The notes under the pieces are model-generated. The model saw only the letters and a list, made by a program, of their open reading frames with translations, was not told where the DNA came from and ran no database searches. Below, one piece after another: positions 32,144 through 44,675 of a stretch of 64,000 nucleotides of DNA; position 1 is the first letter of the stretch; every line of letters starts with the position of its first letter. Position numbers and translations under genes: made by a program. This stretch comes from Rhodococcoides trifolii. GTDB lineage: Bacteria; Actinomycetota; Actinomycetes; Mycobacteriales; Mycobacteriaceae. The DNA is taken from contig NZ_BMCU01000003.1 of the NCBI RefSeq assembly GCF_014635345.1, positions 62,001 to 126,000 of the forward strand. Reading direction: 5' to 3'.

Positions 32144-35100
32144 TCAGAGCAACCCGAGACCCTTCAGGTCCGTGACGTACTTGAGCACCAGGTTCTGCGA
32201 CAGATGCGGAATGTCTCGATCGACACCCAGTCGCTTCTCCTGCACCGCAGACCGGAAAACCTCCGCGGGAATTACGGATCCCGGTGTCGGCTCGGCGGCG
32301 CTCTCGTACGCGTGCATCAGCGGTAAAAGCGAGTGCTGCTTCTGCTTCTCCGGCATCGCCCGAATCGCGGTGTCCAGCCGGGCGAACCACTCGTCGTAGT
32401 CGTCGATGCGAGTGATCGGGTACCCGGCTTCGATCAACCAGTCGACGAAGGTGTCGAGCGAGATTCCGTCGTCGTGCGGGTTCAACACGTCGTACGTGAC
32501 GTAGCCCTCGGTGATGGGACCACCGAGTTCAGCGATGGCTGCAGCGGTGAAATCCGCTGGGAGACCGTCGTAGTGGGCTCGCGACGGGTCTCCCGTGTAG
32601 AACGACGCCGGCGCGATGCCGGTGGCCACGACGCTGAGAATCAGGCGCGTGAACACGTCGGGCACGTTGAGCTGGCCGCCGTAGGTGCTGTGGGCGAGAA
32701 TCATGTCCGACCGGAACACGGCGACCGGTAGTGCGCACAGGTCGTGCGCCTCGCGCAGAAGGACCTCGCCGCCCCACTTGCTGTTGCCGTACCCGTTCGC
32801 GTACGAGTCGTCGACCGACCGCTCGGCGCTGATGTCTCGAATATCTCCGTTCTCCTCGAACGCGGACGGATCTATCTGCGACGCAACGGCAACCGTGGAC
32901 AGGTAATCGACAGGCTTGATCTTGGAGGTGATTGCCATCCGGATCAGTTCGGCCGTACCGACCACGTTGGGACCGAACATCTGGTTGTACGGGAGCACGT
33001 GGTTGACCAGAGCTGCCGGGTGGACGATCAAATCGACCGTGTCCGCCAACCGCTTCCACGTCTGCGGGTCCAGACCCAGGTTGTCGTCGCCGATGTCGCC
33101 GGCGAGCACTTCGAGGTTCCGGTCGGCGAGCTCGGAATAGTGCGTCCACAGCGCGTCGTCGCCGCTGTCGAACGCCTCGTCCAAACGCCGCCGAGCCGCG
33201 GCCGCGTCGCTTCCGCGCACCAGCGCGATCACCGTGCCGCCGGTCTTCGCCACGCGCTCGAGCCATTCGAGGCACAGGAACCGTCCGAGGTAGCCGTTGC
33301 CACCGGTCAGCAGCACGGTCTGCGGGTCACCGGTCGGTCGCGGCAACGACGATGCAGCGCGAAGGGTGTCCTCGTCGATGAACTTGTCCAGCGTGAGGTC
33401 GGCTGCGGCGACGCGAGTACTGCCGGCCCCGTGCACGGATGCGAACGAGGGACGCGCCGCGCCGGTGCGGCGCTCGTTCTCGATGTAGTCGGCCAGGTGT
33501 GCGAGGTCGTTGGCCGCACTGACGATGACGCCGACCGGTACCTCGACGTCGAAGATGTCCTGCAACAGCGTGGAGAACGTCAACGCAGACAGCGAGTCTC
33601 CGCCGAGATCGGTGAAATGGGCGCCGGGCACGACGTCGGATTCCGCGCATCCGAGGAGCGCACGAGCGGCGCGGGAGACGATCTCCAGGGCCGGGCCGTC
33701 CGGATCACTGGTCCGCAGGGACTGCATCTCCTGGTCCTGACCGTCGGCGAGTTCGGCGTAGAGCTGCTCGAGACGGTCGCCGTAGTGTTCCTTCAGTTTC
33801 GGCCGCAGCAGCTTTCCGACGCCGGACAGCAGTCCGTTGTCCTGTGTGAACGGCTCGGTCTCGATGACGACGTCGCGGGGAATCTCGTAGGAATTGAGAC
33901 CTTCCGCTGCCGCGATCGACTGAAGTGACCGCAGAATGGAGTCCTTGTCGACGTCGGGATCGGTGGGTACCACCACGGCGAGAAGGTATGCGCGTGCACT
34001 GTTTCCGTACACGAAGATCTGTCGGACCAAGGGGCTGTTGACGTAGTCCGCTTCCAGCTTCGACACGGCGACGAACTCGCCCTGCGACAACTTGAGGACG
34101 TTCTTGCGCCGGTCCACGTACACGAGCTCGTCGGGGCCGACCTCGGCCATGACGTCGCCTGTCATGTAATACCCGTCGGCGTCGAACATCTCGGCCGTGA
34201 TCTCGGGCCGCTTGTAGTACCCGGGGAACATGGACTCGGTCTTGAGCAACAGTTCGCCGCGCGGATACGGTGTGTCCGTTCCGAAGTACCCGAGCTCGGG
34301 AACGTCGACGAGTTTGTAGTCGATGACCGAGGGACGCTGAATCTTCGACTCCACCAACACCATTCCGGCTTCCGTGGATCCGTAACCGTCGCCGAGGTCC
34401 AGGTCGAGGCACGACGAGATGAACTCGCCCATTTCGGCGGACAACGGAGCGGTGCCGCACATGGCGGCCAGTACACGGCCACCGAGGAAGTTCTCGCGAA
34501 TGTCGGCCTTGACCTGACGTTCGAGTTCGTCACGATCGACTCCGTCGCGGGTGCGGCGATCGACCTCGCTGCGGAATTGTTGAAACACCATGTCGCACAC
34601 TCGCGGCACGAAGTTGAACGCGGTGGGGCGCACCATGGCGATGTCGTCGAAGAGGGTGGACAGATCGCTCTTGGCCGCGAAGAAGGCGGTGCCGCCCGAC
34701 GCCAAGGTCATGGCGAGCCAGTGCCGTCCATAGAGATGACTCATCGGCATGAAGTTGATGTGAATTGCCGGGATGACGTCGTCGTGGTGGCGGCGAAGGA
34801 GAGTGGACGGCAGCCATGGAGTGACGAGCATGCGCTCGGTGTACATCGCACCCTTGGGGGCGCCGGTGCTCCCGGACGTGTAGAAGATGGTGGCGAGCGG
34901 ATTGTCGTCCTCGTCGGGAACGTACACCGGCGGAGGGTCACCGGCCGTCCCGCGCTCGATCACCTCGGCCAGCGATTCGAGAACCACGGCGGACGGTAGG
35001 CGATCGCGGGCGGACTCGTACGTCTCGCGTTGCTCGTCGTCCTGCGGGTAGTAGTCGAACACCACGACGCGATCGGGCGTCGCGCCCTGCACGATGGCGT

Positions 35101-35674
35101 CCACCGCCGTGTCCAGTTGTCCGATGCTCGCAGCGACGACGGTGGGGGCAACCTCGGCGATGATCGGCGCGAGTTGAGCGGCCGGCGCACTGGTCTGGAG
35201 CGGAACGGACACGACGCCGAGGCGGATGCACGCGAGATCGAGTGCGGTGTAGTCACTGCTCGTGAACCCGAGGATTGCCACGAATTTGCCCGTGACGGAG
35301 TCGATGTCGTCGCTCCACGTCCGCGCGATGGCGGACACCCTGTGCTGCAGATCGGCGTAGGTGGAGGTCTCGAAATCGTCGAGGAGGCGCATCTCGGTTC
35401 GGCCGGTGTCCGGGTTCGTCACGAACTCGCGGCGGCGCTGTCCCACGGCGGGGCGGTCGGAGTAGCCGCTGAGGATGGTCTCGACCACCTCGGCCAAGCG
35501 TAGTCCCGGCGCCGACGCGGCGCGGGAGACCTCGGGCAGCGGTGCGGCGGCGGCGAACTGATCGTCGGCGGCGTAAAGCTCGGCCGTGCGCCGTGCCAGG
35601 CGCTCCTGCCGGGCGTCCGTCGACACCCTGTCGCTCTCCGAAACCTCGGTGTCCGTGCGCGTATCGATCGTCAC
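32144..35674 (-). CDS. car: Carboxylic acid reductase (adenylation-PCP-reductase)
   Basis: 1,176-residue enzyme that reduces aromatic or fatty acids to aldehydes with ATP and NADPH (FadD9/CAR family). Domains: adenylation (about residues 60-640) with the ATP motif [16 protein letters not shown] near 265-280; carrier domain with phosphopantetheine Ser694 in [10 protein letters not shown]-terminal reductase (about 780-1176) with TGGNGYLG and the catalytic pair Tyr962/Lys966 in YGNSKWGG. Needs a phosphopantetheinyl transferase encoded elsewhere. ATG start at 35674. It is monocistronic; an inverted repeat TCATTA/TAATGA lies 20-40 bases upstream of the start. Confidence 0.95.
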   Translation of the reverse strand: MTIDTRTDTEVSESDRVSTDARQERLARRTAELYAADDQFAAAAPLPEVSRAASAPGLRLAEVVETILSGYSDRPAVGQRRREFVTNPDTGRTEMRLLDDFETSTYADLQHRVSAIARTWSDDIDSVTGKFVAILGFTSSDYTALDLACIRLGVVSVPLQTSAPAAQLAPIIAEVAPTVVAASIGQLDTAVDAIVQGATPDRVVVFDYYPQDDEQRETYESARDRLPSAVVLESLAEVIERGTAGDPPPVYVPDEDDNPLATIFYTSGSTGAPKGAMYTERMLVTPWLPSTLLRRHHDDVIPAIHINFMPMSHLYGRHWLAMTLASGGTAFFAAKSDLSTLFDDIAMVRPTAFNFVPRVCDMVFQQFRSEVDRRTRDGVDRDELERQVKADIRENFLGGRVLAAMCGTAPLSAEMGEFISSCLDLDLGDGYGSTEAGMVLVESKIQRPSVIDYKLVDVPELGYFGTDTPYPRGELLLKTESMFPGYYKRPEITAEMFDADGYYMTGDVMAEVGPDELVYVDRRKNVLKLSQGEFVAVSKLEADYVNSPLVRQIFVYGNSARAYLLAVVVPTDPDVDKDSILRSLQSIAAAEGLNSYEIPRDVVIETEPFTQDNGLLSGVGKLLRPKLKEHYGDRLEQLYAELADGQDQEMQSLRTSDPDGPALEIVSRAARALLGCAESDVVPGAHFTDLGGDSLSALTFSTLLQDIFDVEVPVGVIVSAANDLAHLADYIENERRTGAARPSFASVHGAGSTRVAAADLTLDKFIDEDTLRAASSLPRPTGDPQTVLLTGGNGYLGRFLCLEWLERVAKTGGTVIALVRGSDAAAARRRLDEAFDSGDDALWTHYSELADRNLEVLAGDIGDDNLGLDPQTWKRLADTVDLIVHPAALVNHVLPYNQMFGPNVVGTAELIRMAITSKIKPVDYLSTVAVASQIDPSAFEENGDIRDISAERSVDDSYANGYGNSKWGGEVLLREAHDLCALPVAVFRSDMILAHSTYGGQLNVPDVFTRLILSVVATGIAPASFYTGDPSRAHYDGLPADFTAAAIAELGGPITEGYVTYDVLNPHDDGISLDTFVDWLIEAGYPITRIDDYDEWFARLDTAIRAMPEKQKQHSLLPLMHAYESAAEPTPGSVIPAEVFRSAVQEKRLGVDRDIPHLSQNLVLKYVTDLKGLGLL

Positions 35675-35694
35675 GATGCCCCCTCTTTACCAAA

Positions 35695-35713
35695 TCATTA
35701 GGTGTGTTAATGA
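35695..35713. promoter_or_regulatory. Inverted repeat upstream of the carboxylic acid reductase gene
   Basis: Perfect 6-base arms TCATTA and TAATGA around a 7-base spacer (GGTGTGT), in an A/T-rich island of an otherwise G/C-rich region, 21 bases upstream of the start. Size and position fit a repressor site. The nearby TetR gene is one candidate binder. Confidence 0.4.
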
Positions 35714-35814
35714 GTAACGCTAACTATATTCGCGGCCACGGCTCCAACGGATCGATGTGACAAGCAACACCGAATCGACATGCGCCGTTCAGCTCGACGC
35801 TCTACGGTCGCCGC

Positions 35815-37014
35815 ATGTCCTCCCGCCCCACGCGCGCCCGGCATCTCGTCCTCGCACTCGTCGTGCTTCTCGGTGCTACTGCGGCAGCATGTTCCCGCGA
35901 CTCGGGGCCCTCGGACGACCCCTCCGACACTCCCACCGCATCCACGGTGCGGTTCGCCACGTTCAACGCCAGCCTCAACCGATCTCGCGCAGGTGAGCTG
36001 GCCGAGGACATGGCGGCAGGGAACGATCCGCAGATCGGCGCGGTGGCCGAAATCGTTCAACGCAACCATCCGGATGTGTTGCTGGTCAACGAGTTCGACT
36101 ACTACCCGGACAACATCGCGGTCGATTTGTTCCGGCAGAACTACCTGTCGGTGAGCCAGCGGGGACAGACCCCGATCGACTACCCCTACGCCTATACCGC
36201 TCCCGTCAACACCGGTGTTCCCACCGGACGCGACCTCGATCGCGACGGTCGCATCGACGGACCCGGGGACGCCTACGGATTCGGAGCGTTTCCCGGTCAG
36301 TACGGGATGGTCGTCCTCTCGAAGTTCCCCATCGACACCGCGGCCGTACGGACCTTCCAGAATTTCTTGTGGAAGGACATGCCCGACAACTTGTTGCCTC
36401 GGGACTACTACGGCGACAACGCCGACGCTCTGCGGCTTTCCAGCAAGTCCCACTGGGACGTACCGATCACCGTCGGTGAGAAGACGATCCATGTTCTCGC
36501 GTCGCACCCGACCCCGCCGTCGTTCGACGGTCCCGAAGACCGCAACGGGACGCGCAATCACGACGAGGTACGCCTCTCGGCGGACTACATTGCCGGCGGT
36601 GGTGACGCGAATTACATCTACGACGACGTCGGCGTCCGCGGCGGACTACCCGAGGGCGCATCGTTCGTCTTCCTCGGAGATCAGAACAGTGACCCGAACG
36701 ACGGTGGCTCCGTGGCGGGCACGATTGCACAGGTCCTCTCCCGGCCGGAGCTGACCGACCCCGCTCCGGTGTCCGACGGTGCGAAACTGCAGGCGAGCCA
36801 GGGTCATACGACTCCAGCCGAACTGGACACCGCCGACTTCGCGGACCCTGATCCCGGCAACCTACGGGTCGACTACGTACTACCCAGCGTCGATCTGACG
36901 GTGACGGGCTCCGCGGTGTTCTGGCCGCCCACCGGGACGGACGGCGCCGATCTGCTCCCGCCCACGGTCAGCAGCGACCACCGGCTGGTGTGGATCGACG
37001 TGACCGTGTCGTGA
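35815..37014 (+). CDS. Endonuclease/exonuclease/phosphatase-family lipoprotein
   Basis: 399 residues. Lipoprotein signal MSSRPTRARHLVLALVVLLG with lipobox Cys26 (GATAAAC), so anchored outside the membrane. The mature part has EEP-superfamily motifs: RFATFNASL, DVLLVNEFDYYPDN, VVLSKFPID, HVLASHPTPPSF, FVFLGDQNSDPNDGG, LRVDYVLPS and SSDHRLVWIDVTV, covering the metal-binding Asn/Glu/His/Asp set. Substrate could be phosphodiester or sugar-phosphate; extracellular nucleases of this type are common in actinobacteria. ATG start at 35815, divergent from the reductase gene. Confidence 0.88.
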   Translation: MSSRPTRARHLVLALVVLLGATAAACSRDSGPSDDPSDTPTASTVRFATFNASLNRSRAGELAEDMAAGNDPQIGAVAEIVQRNHPDVLLVNEFDYYPDNIAVDLFRQNYLSVSQRGQTPIDYPYAYTAPVNTGVPTGRDLDRDGRIDGPGDAYGFGAFPGQYGMVVLSKFPIDTAAVRTFQNFLWKDMPDNLLPRDYYGDNADALRLSSKSHWDVPITVGEKTIHVLASHPTPPSFDGPEDRNGTRNHDEVRLSADYIAGGGDANYIYDDVGVRGGLPEGASFVFLGDQNSDPNDGGSVAGTIAQVLSRPELTDPAPVSDGAKLQASQGHTTPAELDTADFADPDPGNLRVDYVLPSVDLTVTGSAVFWPPTGTDGADLLPPTVSSDHRLVWIDVTVS

Positions 37015-37016
37015 CT

Positions 37017-37070
37017 ACACCGCCGGTCGTGGCCACACCGCCGGTCGTGACTGCACCGCCGGTATTGTCG
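37017..37070 (+). repeat. Three 18-bp tandem repeats between two genes
   Basis: Units at 37017-37034, 37035-37052 and 37053-37070 share the core CACCGCCGGT(C/A). The first two are identical over ACACCGCCGGTCGTG; the third is diverged. The array starts two bases after the EEP lipoprotein stop and ends 8 bases before the acyltransferase start, filling the whole gap. Confidence 0.8.
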
Positions 37071-37078
37071 CGTTCGTC

Positions 37079-39127
37079 ATGGATCCCCGCACCACTGCTG
37101 ACTCGGTAGACGCCGCCCCCGGCTCGCGACCCACCCACCGCCGCGACCTCGACGGACTTCGGGGAGTGGCGATCGCGCTGGTCGTCGTGTTTCACGTCTG
37201 GTTGGGCCGGGTGTCCGGAGGCGTCGACGTCTTCCTCGTCCTGTCCGGCTACTTCTTCGTCGGCGGATTGGTTCGGCGCGCGCAGTCCGGTGGATCGCTC
37301 GCCGCGTGGCCGGCAGTCGTGCGGGTGCTGCGACGGCTGCTACCCATGCTGGCACTCACCGTCGCGGCGACTGTTCTGGTGTTCGCTTTCCTACTCCCCC
37401 GAACTCGGTGGGACGACCTCTTCCGCCAGGGTCTGACGAGCGTGTCGTTCGTCCAGAACTGGGAACTGGCGCGCACCTCGTCGGACTACCTGCGCGCCGA
37501 CGCGTCGATCAGTCCGATGCAGCACCTCTGGTCGATGGCCGTGCAAGGCCAGTTCTACCTCCTTGCGATCGTCGTCGTCTGGGCCGTGACGCGGGTATGC
37601 AGCCGGCGGGGTCTCTCTCCTGTCCGGCCTCTCGTCGCAATCCTCGGCGTCGCGGCGGCAGCGTCGTTCATGTACGCATCCGTCATGTCCTCGCGCTACC
37701 AGGCGTGGGCCTACTACGACTCCGCTGCTCGGCTGTGGGAGTTGCTCGTCGGAGCTCTCCTGGCACTGATCGTGCTGCGCGCTCCAACGAGCCGTGCCGC
37801 GCGCACCGCGCTTGCGTTCGCCGGACTCGTGACCATTGCACTGTGCGGCGTTCTGCTGAACGGAGCCGAGCAGTTCCCCGGACCGTGGGCTCTCGTCCCG
37901 GTTCTGGCGACGGTCGCACTGACAGTCGCCGGCGGCACGGCTGACGGGCGGTCCAACTCCGTGTCCGCCGTTCTCGCATCGCGTCCGCTGGTGTGGCTCG
38001 GCTCCATCGCCTATCCGCTCTACCTGGTCCATTGGCCTGTCCTCATCGGGACGCTGGTCGTCTCCGGTCGCCCGGAGATCGGAGTCGACGGTGGCACAGC
38101 CGTCGTCCTGGCGTCCCTCGTGGGCGCGCAGATCATGATGTGGGTGGTCGGCCCGGCGTCTCGCCCGAGCCGGGCTCGCACGGTGGTGACCACCTGGTCC
38201 TACGGCTTGGCCGCCGCTGTGGTGGTCGCGTCGGTCGGATGGACCGCGCATGTCGAGTCGGCGGTCACGGGCGGGCGACCCGCCGATTCGCTGGACCAGA
38301 CGAGGAATCCCGGCGCGCGAGTGCTCGTCGACGGAGTCCTCGCGCCGGACGCGCCGATGGTTCCGTCCGTCTACGACGCCGGCCTCGATCTCCCCGCGAG
38401 CACGACGGAGGGATGCATCGTCGACGTCGTCGTCCGCGACGTGGTTCGGTGCACTTACGGCGACACGTCGGCCGCGAGAACGGTTGCCCTGGTGGGCGGT
38501 TCGCACTCCGAACACTGGCTGACCGCGTTCGATCGCATGGGCAAGGACGGTGGGTTCCGCGTCGACACCTACCTCAAGGTGGGGTGCCCGCTGACCGTCG
38601 ACACCATGCCGTCGTTCGTCGGCAACGACTACCCCGACTGCCTGGAATGGTCGTTGGCCACATTGGACGCCCTCGACGTCGATCGCCCCGACTACGTCGT
38701 CACCACGTCGACGCGGCCGCGCCCGGACGGGCCGGGCGACTGGACACCGGAGTGGTACGTCTCCGCCTGGCTCGCACTCGCCGATCGCGGACTGCCCGTC
38801 GTCGCCATCCGAGACACCCCGTGGCTGCACGATGACGGCGTCCCCTACCGAACCGTCGACTGTCTGTCCGGCGGCGGTGACGCCACGTCGTGCGGGATGC
38901 CGCGTGCCGACGTGCTCTCGGACGTCGATCCGGCCGCCGACGCAACGGCCGCACTACCGACGGTGAGCATCATGGATCTGACCGACTCCGTGTGCGCCGT
39001 CGACGTCTGCCGGGCCGCCGAAGGCAACGTCCTGATCTACCACGATGCCCACCACCTGACTGCGAGCTACGTCACCACCCTCGTCCCCGAGTTGAATCGG
39101 CAGTTCTCGGCAGCAACGGGCTGGTGA
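37079..39127 (+). CDS. OafA/YrhL-type membrane acyltransferase with SGNH domain
   Basis: 682 residues. The N-terminal acyltransferase-3 domain has RRDLDGLRGVAIALVVVFHVWLG with the conserved Arg and His, GGVDVFLVLSGYFFVGGL, and about ten helices to residue 385. The C-terminal extracytoplasmic SGNH domain starts with VALVGGSHSEHW (nucleophile Ser) and ends with YHDAHHLTASYV (Asp-x-x-His). This architecture O-acetylates cell-surface glycans or lipids, as in OatA and related enzymes. ATG start at 37079, preceded by the 18-bp repeat array. Confidence 0.92.
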   Translation: MDPRTTADSVDAAPGSRPTHRRDLDGLRGVAIALVVVFHVWLGRVSGGVDVFLVLSGYFFVGGLVRRAQSGGSLAAWPAVVRVLRRLLPMLALTVAATVLVFAFLLPRTRWDDLFRQGLTSVSFVQNWELARTSSDYLRADASISPMQHLWSMAVQGQFYLLAIVVVWAVTRVCSRRGLSPVRPLVAILGVAAAASFMYASVMSSRYQAWAYYDSAARLWELLVGALLALIVLRAPTSRAARTALAFAGLVTIALCGVLLNGAEQFPGPWALVPVLATVALTVAGGTADGRSNSVSAVLASRPLVWLGSIAYPLYLVHWPVLIGTLVVSGRPEIGVDGGTAVVLASLVGAQIMMWVVGPASRPSRARTVVTTWSYGLAAAVVVASVGWTAHVESAVTGGRPADSLDQTRNPGARVLVDGVLAPDAPMVPSVYDAGLDLPASTTEGCIVDVVVRDVVRCTYGDTSAARTVALVGGSHSEHWLTAFDRMGKDGGFRVDTYLKVGCPLTVDTMPSFVGNDYPDCLEWSLATLDALDVDRPDYVVTTSTRPRPDGPGDWTPEWYVSAWLALADRGLPVVAIRDTPWLHDDGVPYRTVDCLSGGGDATSCGMPRADVLSDVDPAADATAALPTVSIMDLTDSVCAVDVCRAAEGNVLIYHDAHHLTASYVTTLVPELNRQFSAATGW

Positions 39128-39184
39128 CCTGCACCGATTGCGCCGAAGCGTCGTGTGAGCCGGGGCCGGGATAGGGTTTCGACC

Positions 39185-41506
<2,322 letters not shown>

Positions 41507-41515
41507 GAGGTCTCC

Positions 41516-43858
41516 ATGGCTGCCATCACGTCCACCTACCGTCTTCAACTCCGGGGAGATCGGTTCACCCTTGCCGACGCGGCTGCGGTCGTGGACTACA
41601 TCCACGATCTCGGCGTCTCGCACGTGTACCTGTCGCCGATTCTGACCGCCGCCGAAGGATCGACCCACGGCTACGACGTGACCGATCCGCGGTCCGTATC
41701 GGAGGCCCTCGGAGGCCGCGCCCAGTTCGAGAACGTGGTTCAGGAGTGTCGTGCCCGCGGGATGGGCGTGGTAGTCGACATCGTGCCGAATCACCTCGGA
41801 GTGGCGGTGCCGCGCGACAACCCGTTCTGGTGGGACGTGCTCAAATTCGGCCGCGCGAGCGAGTACCGCGATTGGTTCGACATCGACTGGGCCGCAGCGA
41901 CCATCGCGCTTCCGGTTCTGGGAAGCGACGACGACGTCGCCGAACTGACCGTGGATCGCTCCACCGACGAAGCAATGATCGCGTACTACGACCACCGCTT
42001 CCCCATCGATCCTTCCACCGACGACGGCTCCGATGACGCTGCGTCGCTTCACGATCGACAGGCCTACCGACTCGTCGGATGGAAGACGGGGCAGATCGGG
42101 TACCGCCGGTTCTTCACCGTCAGCGATCTCGCGGGTGTCCGTCAGGAGGACCCGGCCGTGTTCGACGCGACGCACACCGAGGTGCGCAGCTGGTTCGGCG
42201 ACGGGCTCGTCGACGGCCTGCGGGTGGACCACCCCGACGGATTGGCTGCTCCCGCAGACTATCTCGCGCGCCTTCGATCGGTGATGGGCGCCGACAGCTG
42301 GCTCGTGGTCGAGAAGATCCTGACAGGCACCGAGCCGTTGGATCCGGCCCTGCCCGTGGACGGTACGACCGGGTACGACGCGCTGTCCGATCTGGGCGGC
42401 GTGTTCGTCGACCCGGCGGGTGTGGCGACGCTCGGGGAACTGTCGACCACCTTCACCGGCAACGCCGGCGACCGTGAATGGCTGCATGCTGCCGAACTGG
42501 ACATCAAGCGCACCACCGCACAGACCGGATTGTCCGCAGAGGTGGATCGACTCGTTGCCGCGGTGGCGCGCGACACGGGTCTTTCCCTGGACCGATCTGT
42601 CACACGCGACGCCGTTGTCGAAATCGTCGCCCGGATGCCGGCGTACCGCTCCGACTACGGTCCGCTCGCGGGCACCTTGGCGGGAATCGTCGCCACGGTG
42701 GTCGAGGATCGGCCCGAGCTCTCCGCTGCACTCACCGATGTTGCTGCCGCCATCTCGGTCGGAGGGGAAGCATCGGTACGTCTGCAACAGGTCGCAGGCG
42801 CCGTGATGGCCAAGAGCGTCGAGGACTGCCTCTTCTACCGCACGTCGCGGCTGCTCTCGCTCCAGGAGGTGGGCGGTGACCCTGCCCAGTTCGGCCGTTC
42901 CGTGGCCGAGTTCCACGTTCGGCTTGCCGAACGTGCGCGGCTGTGGCCCGCTGCCATGACCACTTTGTCCACACACGACACGAAACGCGGTGAGGACGTT
43001 CGCGCCCGAATCGCAGTGCTCTCCCAGATCGCGGAACTCTGGTCGAGATGCCTCGCCGACTGGGAGGGTGTGGCGCCGAGCCCGAATGGTACTACCGGAC
43101 TGTTCCTGTGGCAGAACATCATCGGCACCTGGCCGACGGACGGAACCATCACCGACGAGTATCGCACCCGCCTGCACGACTACGCCGAGAAGGCGGTACG
43201 CGAAGCGGGGCTGTTCACCTCGTGGAACGACTCCGACGAGGAGTTCGAGTCGTCGATGCACGCGTGGATCGACGCAGTTCTCGACGGCCCGGTCGCCGCA
43301 TCCGTGACACAGTTCGTGAGCCACCTCGCTCCCCACGCATGGTCGGATTCGTTGGGGCAGAAACTGTTGCATCTCGCCGGCCCCGGAATTCCGGACATCT
43401 ATCAGGGAACCGAGCTCTGGGAGGACTCGCTCGTGGACCCGGACAACCGCCGGGACGTGGACTACGACTCCCGTCGGACGCTGCTCCAGTCCACCACCTC
43501 CGTGCCCACACTCGATGCGTCCGGGGCGGCGAAACTCTGGGCCACCCGGCACGCTGCGACACTGCGCAGAGATCGGCCGGCGAGCTTCGTCGGTGGTACC
43601 TACGCGCCCGTCGTGGCCTCGGGAGACGCTGCCGAGCACCTCGTCGGATTCCTACGCGGGCCACACGGGTCGAGTGGGGACGTCATCGCGGTCGCCTCTC
43701 GCCTGACCCTGTCCATGCAAGAGAACGGTTGGGGTGACACGACGGTGGCGCTGCCGGAGGGTGAGTGGACGGATGTCCTCACCTCGCGCACCCACAGCGG
43801 CACGGTCGACGTTGCGACCGTGTTCGGCTCGCTCCCGGTCGCCCTACTGGTTCGCTGA
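41516..43858 (+). CDS. treY: Malto-oligosyltrehalose synthase TreY
   Basis: Converts the reducing end of maltodextrins to a trehalose unit by intramolecular transglycosylation. 780 residues, full length. N-terminal STYRLQLRGDRFTLADAAAVVDYIHDLGVSHVYLSPIL, GSTHGYDVTDP, VVDIVPNHLG, DGLRVDHPDGL and WLVVEKIL give the GH13_26 barrel with catalytic Asp and Glu; THDTKRGEDVRARI and PGIPDIYQGTELWEDSLVDPDNRR follow. ATG start at 41516. The hydrolase TreZ that normally follows is missing: the next gene is on the other strand and the 3' ends overlap by 15 bases. Confidence 0.96.
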   Translation: MAAITSTYRLQLRGDRFTLADAAAVVDYIHDLGVSHVYLSPILTAAEGSTHGYDVTDPRSVSEALGGRAQFENVVQECRARGMGVVVDIVPNHLGVAVPRDNPFWWDVLKFGRASEYRDWFDIDWAAATIALPVLGSDDDVAELTVDRSTDEAMIAYYDHRFPIDPSTDDGSDDAASLHDRQAYRLVGWKTGQIGYRRFFTVSDLAGVRQEDPAVFDATHTEVRSWFGDGLVDGLRVDHPDGLAAPADYLARLRSVMGADSWLVVEKILTGTEPLDPALPVDGTTGYDALSDLGGVFVDPAGVATLGELSTTFTGNAGDREWLHAAELDIKRTTAQTGLSAEVDRLVAAVARDTGLSLDRSVTRDAVVEIVARMPAYRSDYGPLAGTLAGIVATVVEDRPELSAALTDVAAAISVGGEASVRLQQVAGAVMAKSVEDCLFYRTSRLLSLQEVGGDPAQFGRSVAEFHVRLAERARLWPAAMTTLSTHDTKRGEDVRARIAVLSQIAELWSRCLADWEGVAPSPNGTTGLFLWQNIIGTWPTDGTITDEYRTRLHDYAEKAVREAGLFTSWNDSDEEFESSMHAWIDAVLDGPVAASVTQFVSHLAPHAWSDSLGQKLLHLAGPGIPDIYQGTELWEDSLVDPDNRRDVDYDSRRTLLQSTTSVPTLDASGAAKLWATRHAATLRRDRPASFVGGTYAPVVASGDAAEHLVGFLRGPHGSSGDVIAVASRLTLSMQENGWGDTTVALPEGEWTDVLTSRTHSGTVDVATVFGSLPVALLVR

Positions 43859-44665
43859 CGCCTTTTTCGGTGGGCGCGGTATGAAGTAGCTGGTGCGCTG
43901 CTGGTACTCGCGGTACCCGGGGCGCTTCTCCATGGATTGTTCGAGAAGTTTTGCGCCGGTGGCGAAGACGAGGAAGTACGTCATCGCCACCGGTGACAGC
44001 ACGGTCAGTACGCCGGGCCAGTGCGCTGCAGCGACGAGGAAGATCCCCCACCACACGCAGGCATCACCGAAGTAGTTCGGGTGACGCGTCCATCCCCACA
44101 GCCCGCGATCCATGACCGTCGGCTGCTCGTCCTTCGGGAGCGTGGCCTTGTCGGCTTTGTACTTGTCCATTTGCGCGTCGCCGACGGTCTCGAAGACCAG
44201 ACCGACCAGCCACAGCACCACGCCGACGGCGCTGACGATGCCGAAAGATCCATGCGTCACTGCGGAAACCTGCAGTGGCAGCGACACGAACCAGAGTGCG
44301 AGTGCCTGGGTGAGATAGATCTTGCGGACGGCAGTCCACACCGGGTGGCCGCCGGCGCGGCCCAGCATCTCTTCGTAGCGTGGGTCTTCACCCTTGCCTC
44401 GGGAGCGGCGGAACATCGACGACGCCAGCCGCAGTCCCCACACCCCGACGAGCGCGACGAACAGAAGTCGCCTCCACCCGTCTCCGGTTCCCGAGAGCGC
44501 AGCTGCGACGGCGACGACCACGAACCCGAGACCCCACGTCACGTCGACCACGTTGTGGCGGCCGATACGGAAGCCGATGATCGCGGTCACCCCGAGCAGC
44601 ACGACGATGGAGAGCAGACTGACGCCGACGACCGAGAGGAAATCGGACCAGACGAAGGAGTTCAT
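43844..44665 (-). CDS. DUF1295 membrane protein (steroid reductase/isoprenylcysteine methyltransferase-like)
   Basis: 273 residues with about six helices. C-terminal motif GLWGWTRHPNYFGDACVWWGIFL and REYQQRTSYFIPRPP match the DUF1295 family, related to delta-sterol reductases and ICMT-type methyltransferases. In M. tuberculosis a homologous gene (Rv0446c) also ends the UfaA1 cluster, so a role in modifying membrane lipids is likely but not shown. ATG start at 44665, ten bases after the methyltransferase gene upstream in the operon. Its 3' end overlaps treY by 15 bases, convergently. Confidence 0.88.
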   Translation of the reverse strand: MNSFVWSDFLSVVGVSLLSIVVLLGVTAIIGFRIGRHNVVDVTWGLGFVVVAVAAALSGTGDGWRRLLFVALVGVWGLRLASSMFRRSRGKGEDPRYEEMLGRAGGHPVWTAVRKIYLTQALALWFVSLPLQVSAVTHGSFGIVSAVGVVLWLVGLVFETVGDAQMDKYKADKATLPKDEQPTVMDRGLWGWTRHPNYFGDACVWWGIFLVAAAHWPGVLTVLSPVAMTYFLVFATGAKLLEQSMEKRPGYREYQQRTSYFIPRPPKKASANQ

Positions 44666-44675
44666 GTGTCGGACC

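Noticed and set aside
36968-37195. Minus-strand frame with Thr/Gly/Val repeats across the 18-bp array
   Set aside because: It arises from the repeat itself and overlaps two real plus-strand genes; no start signal.
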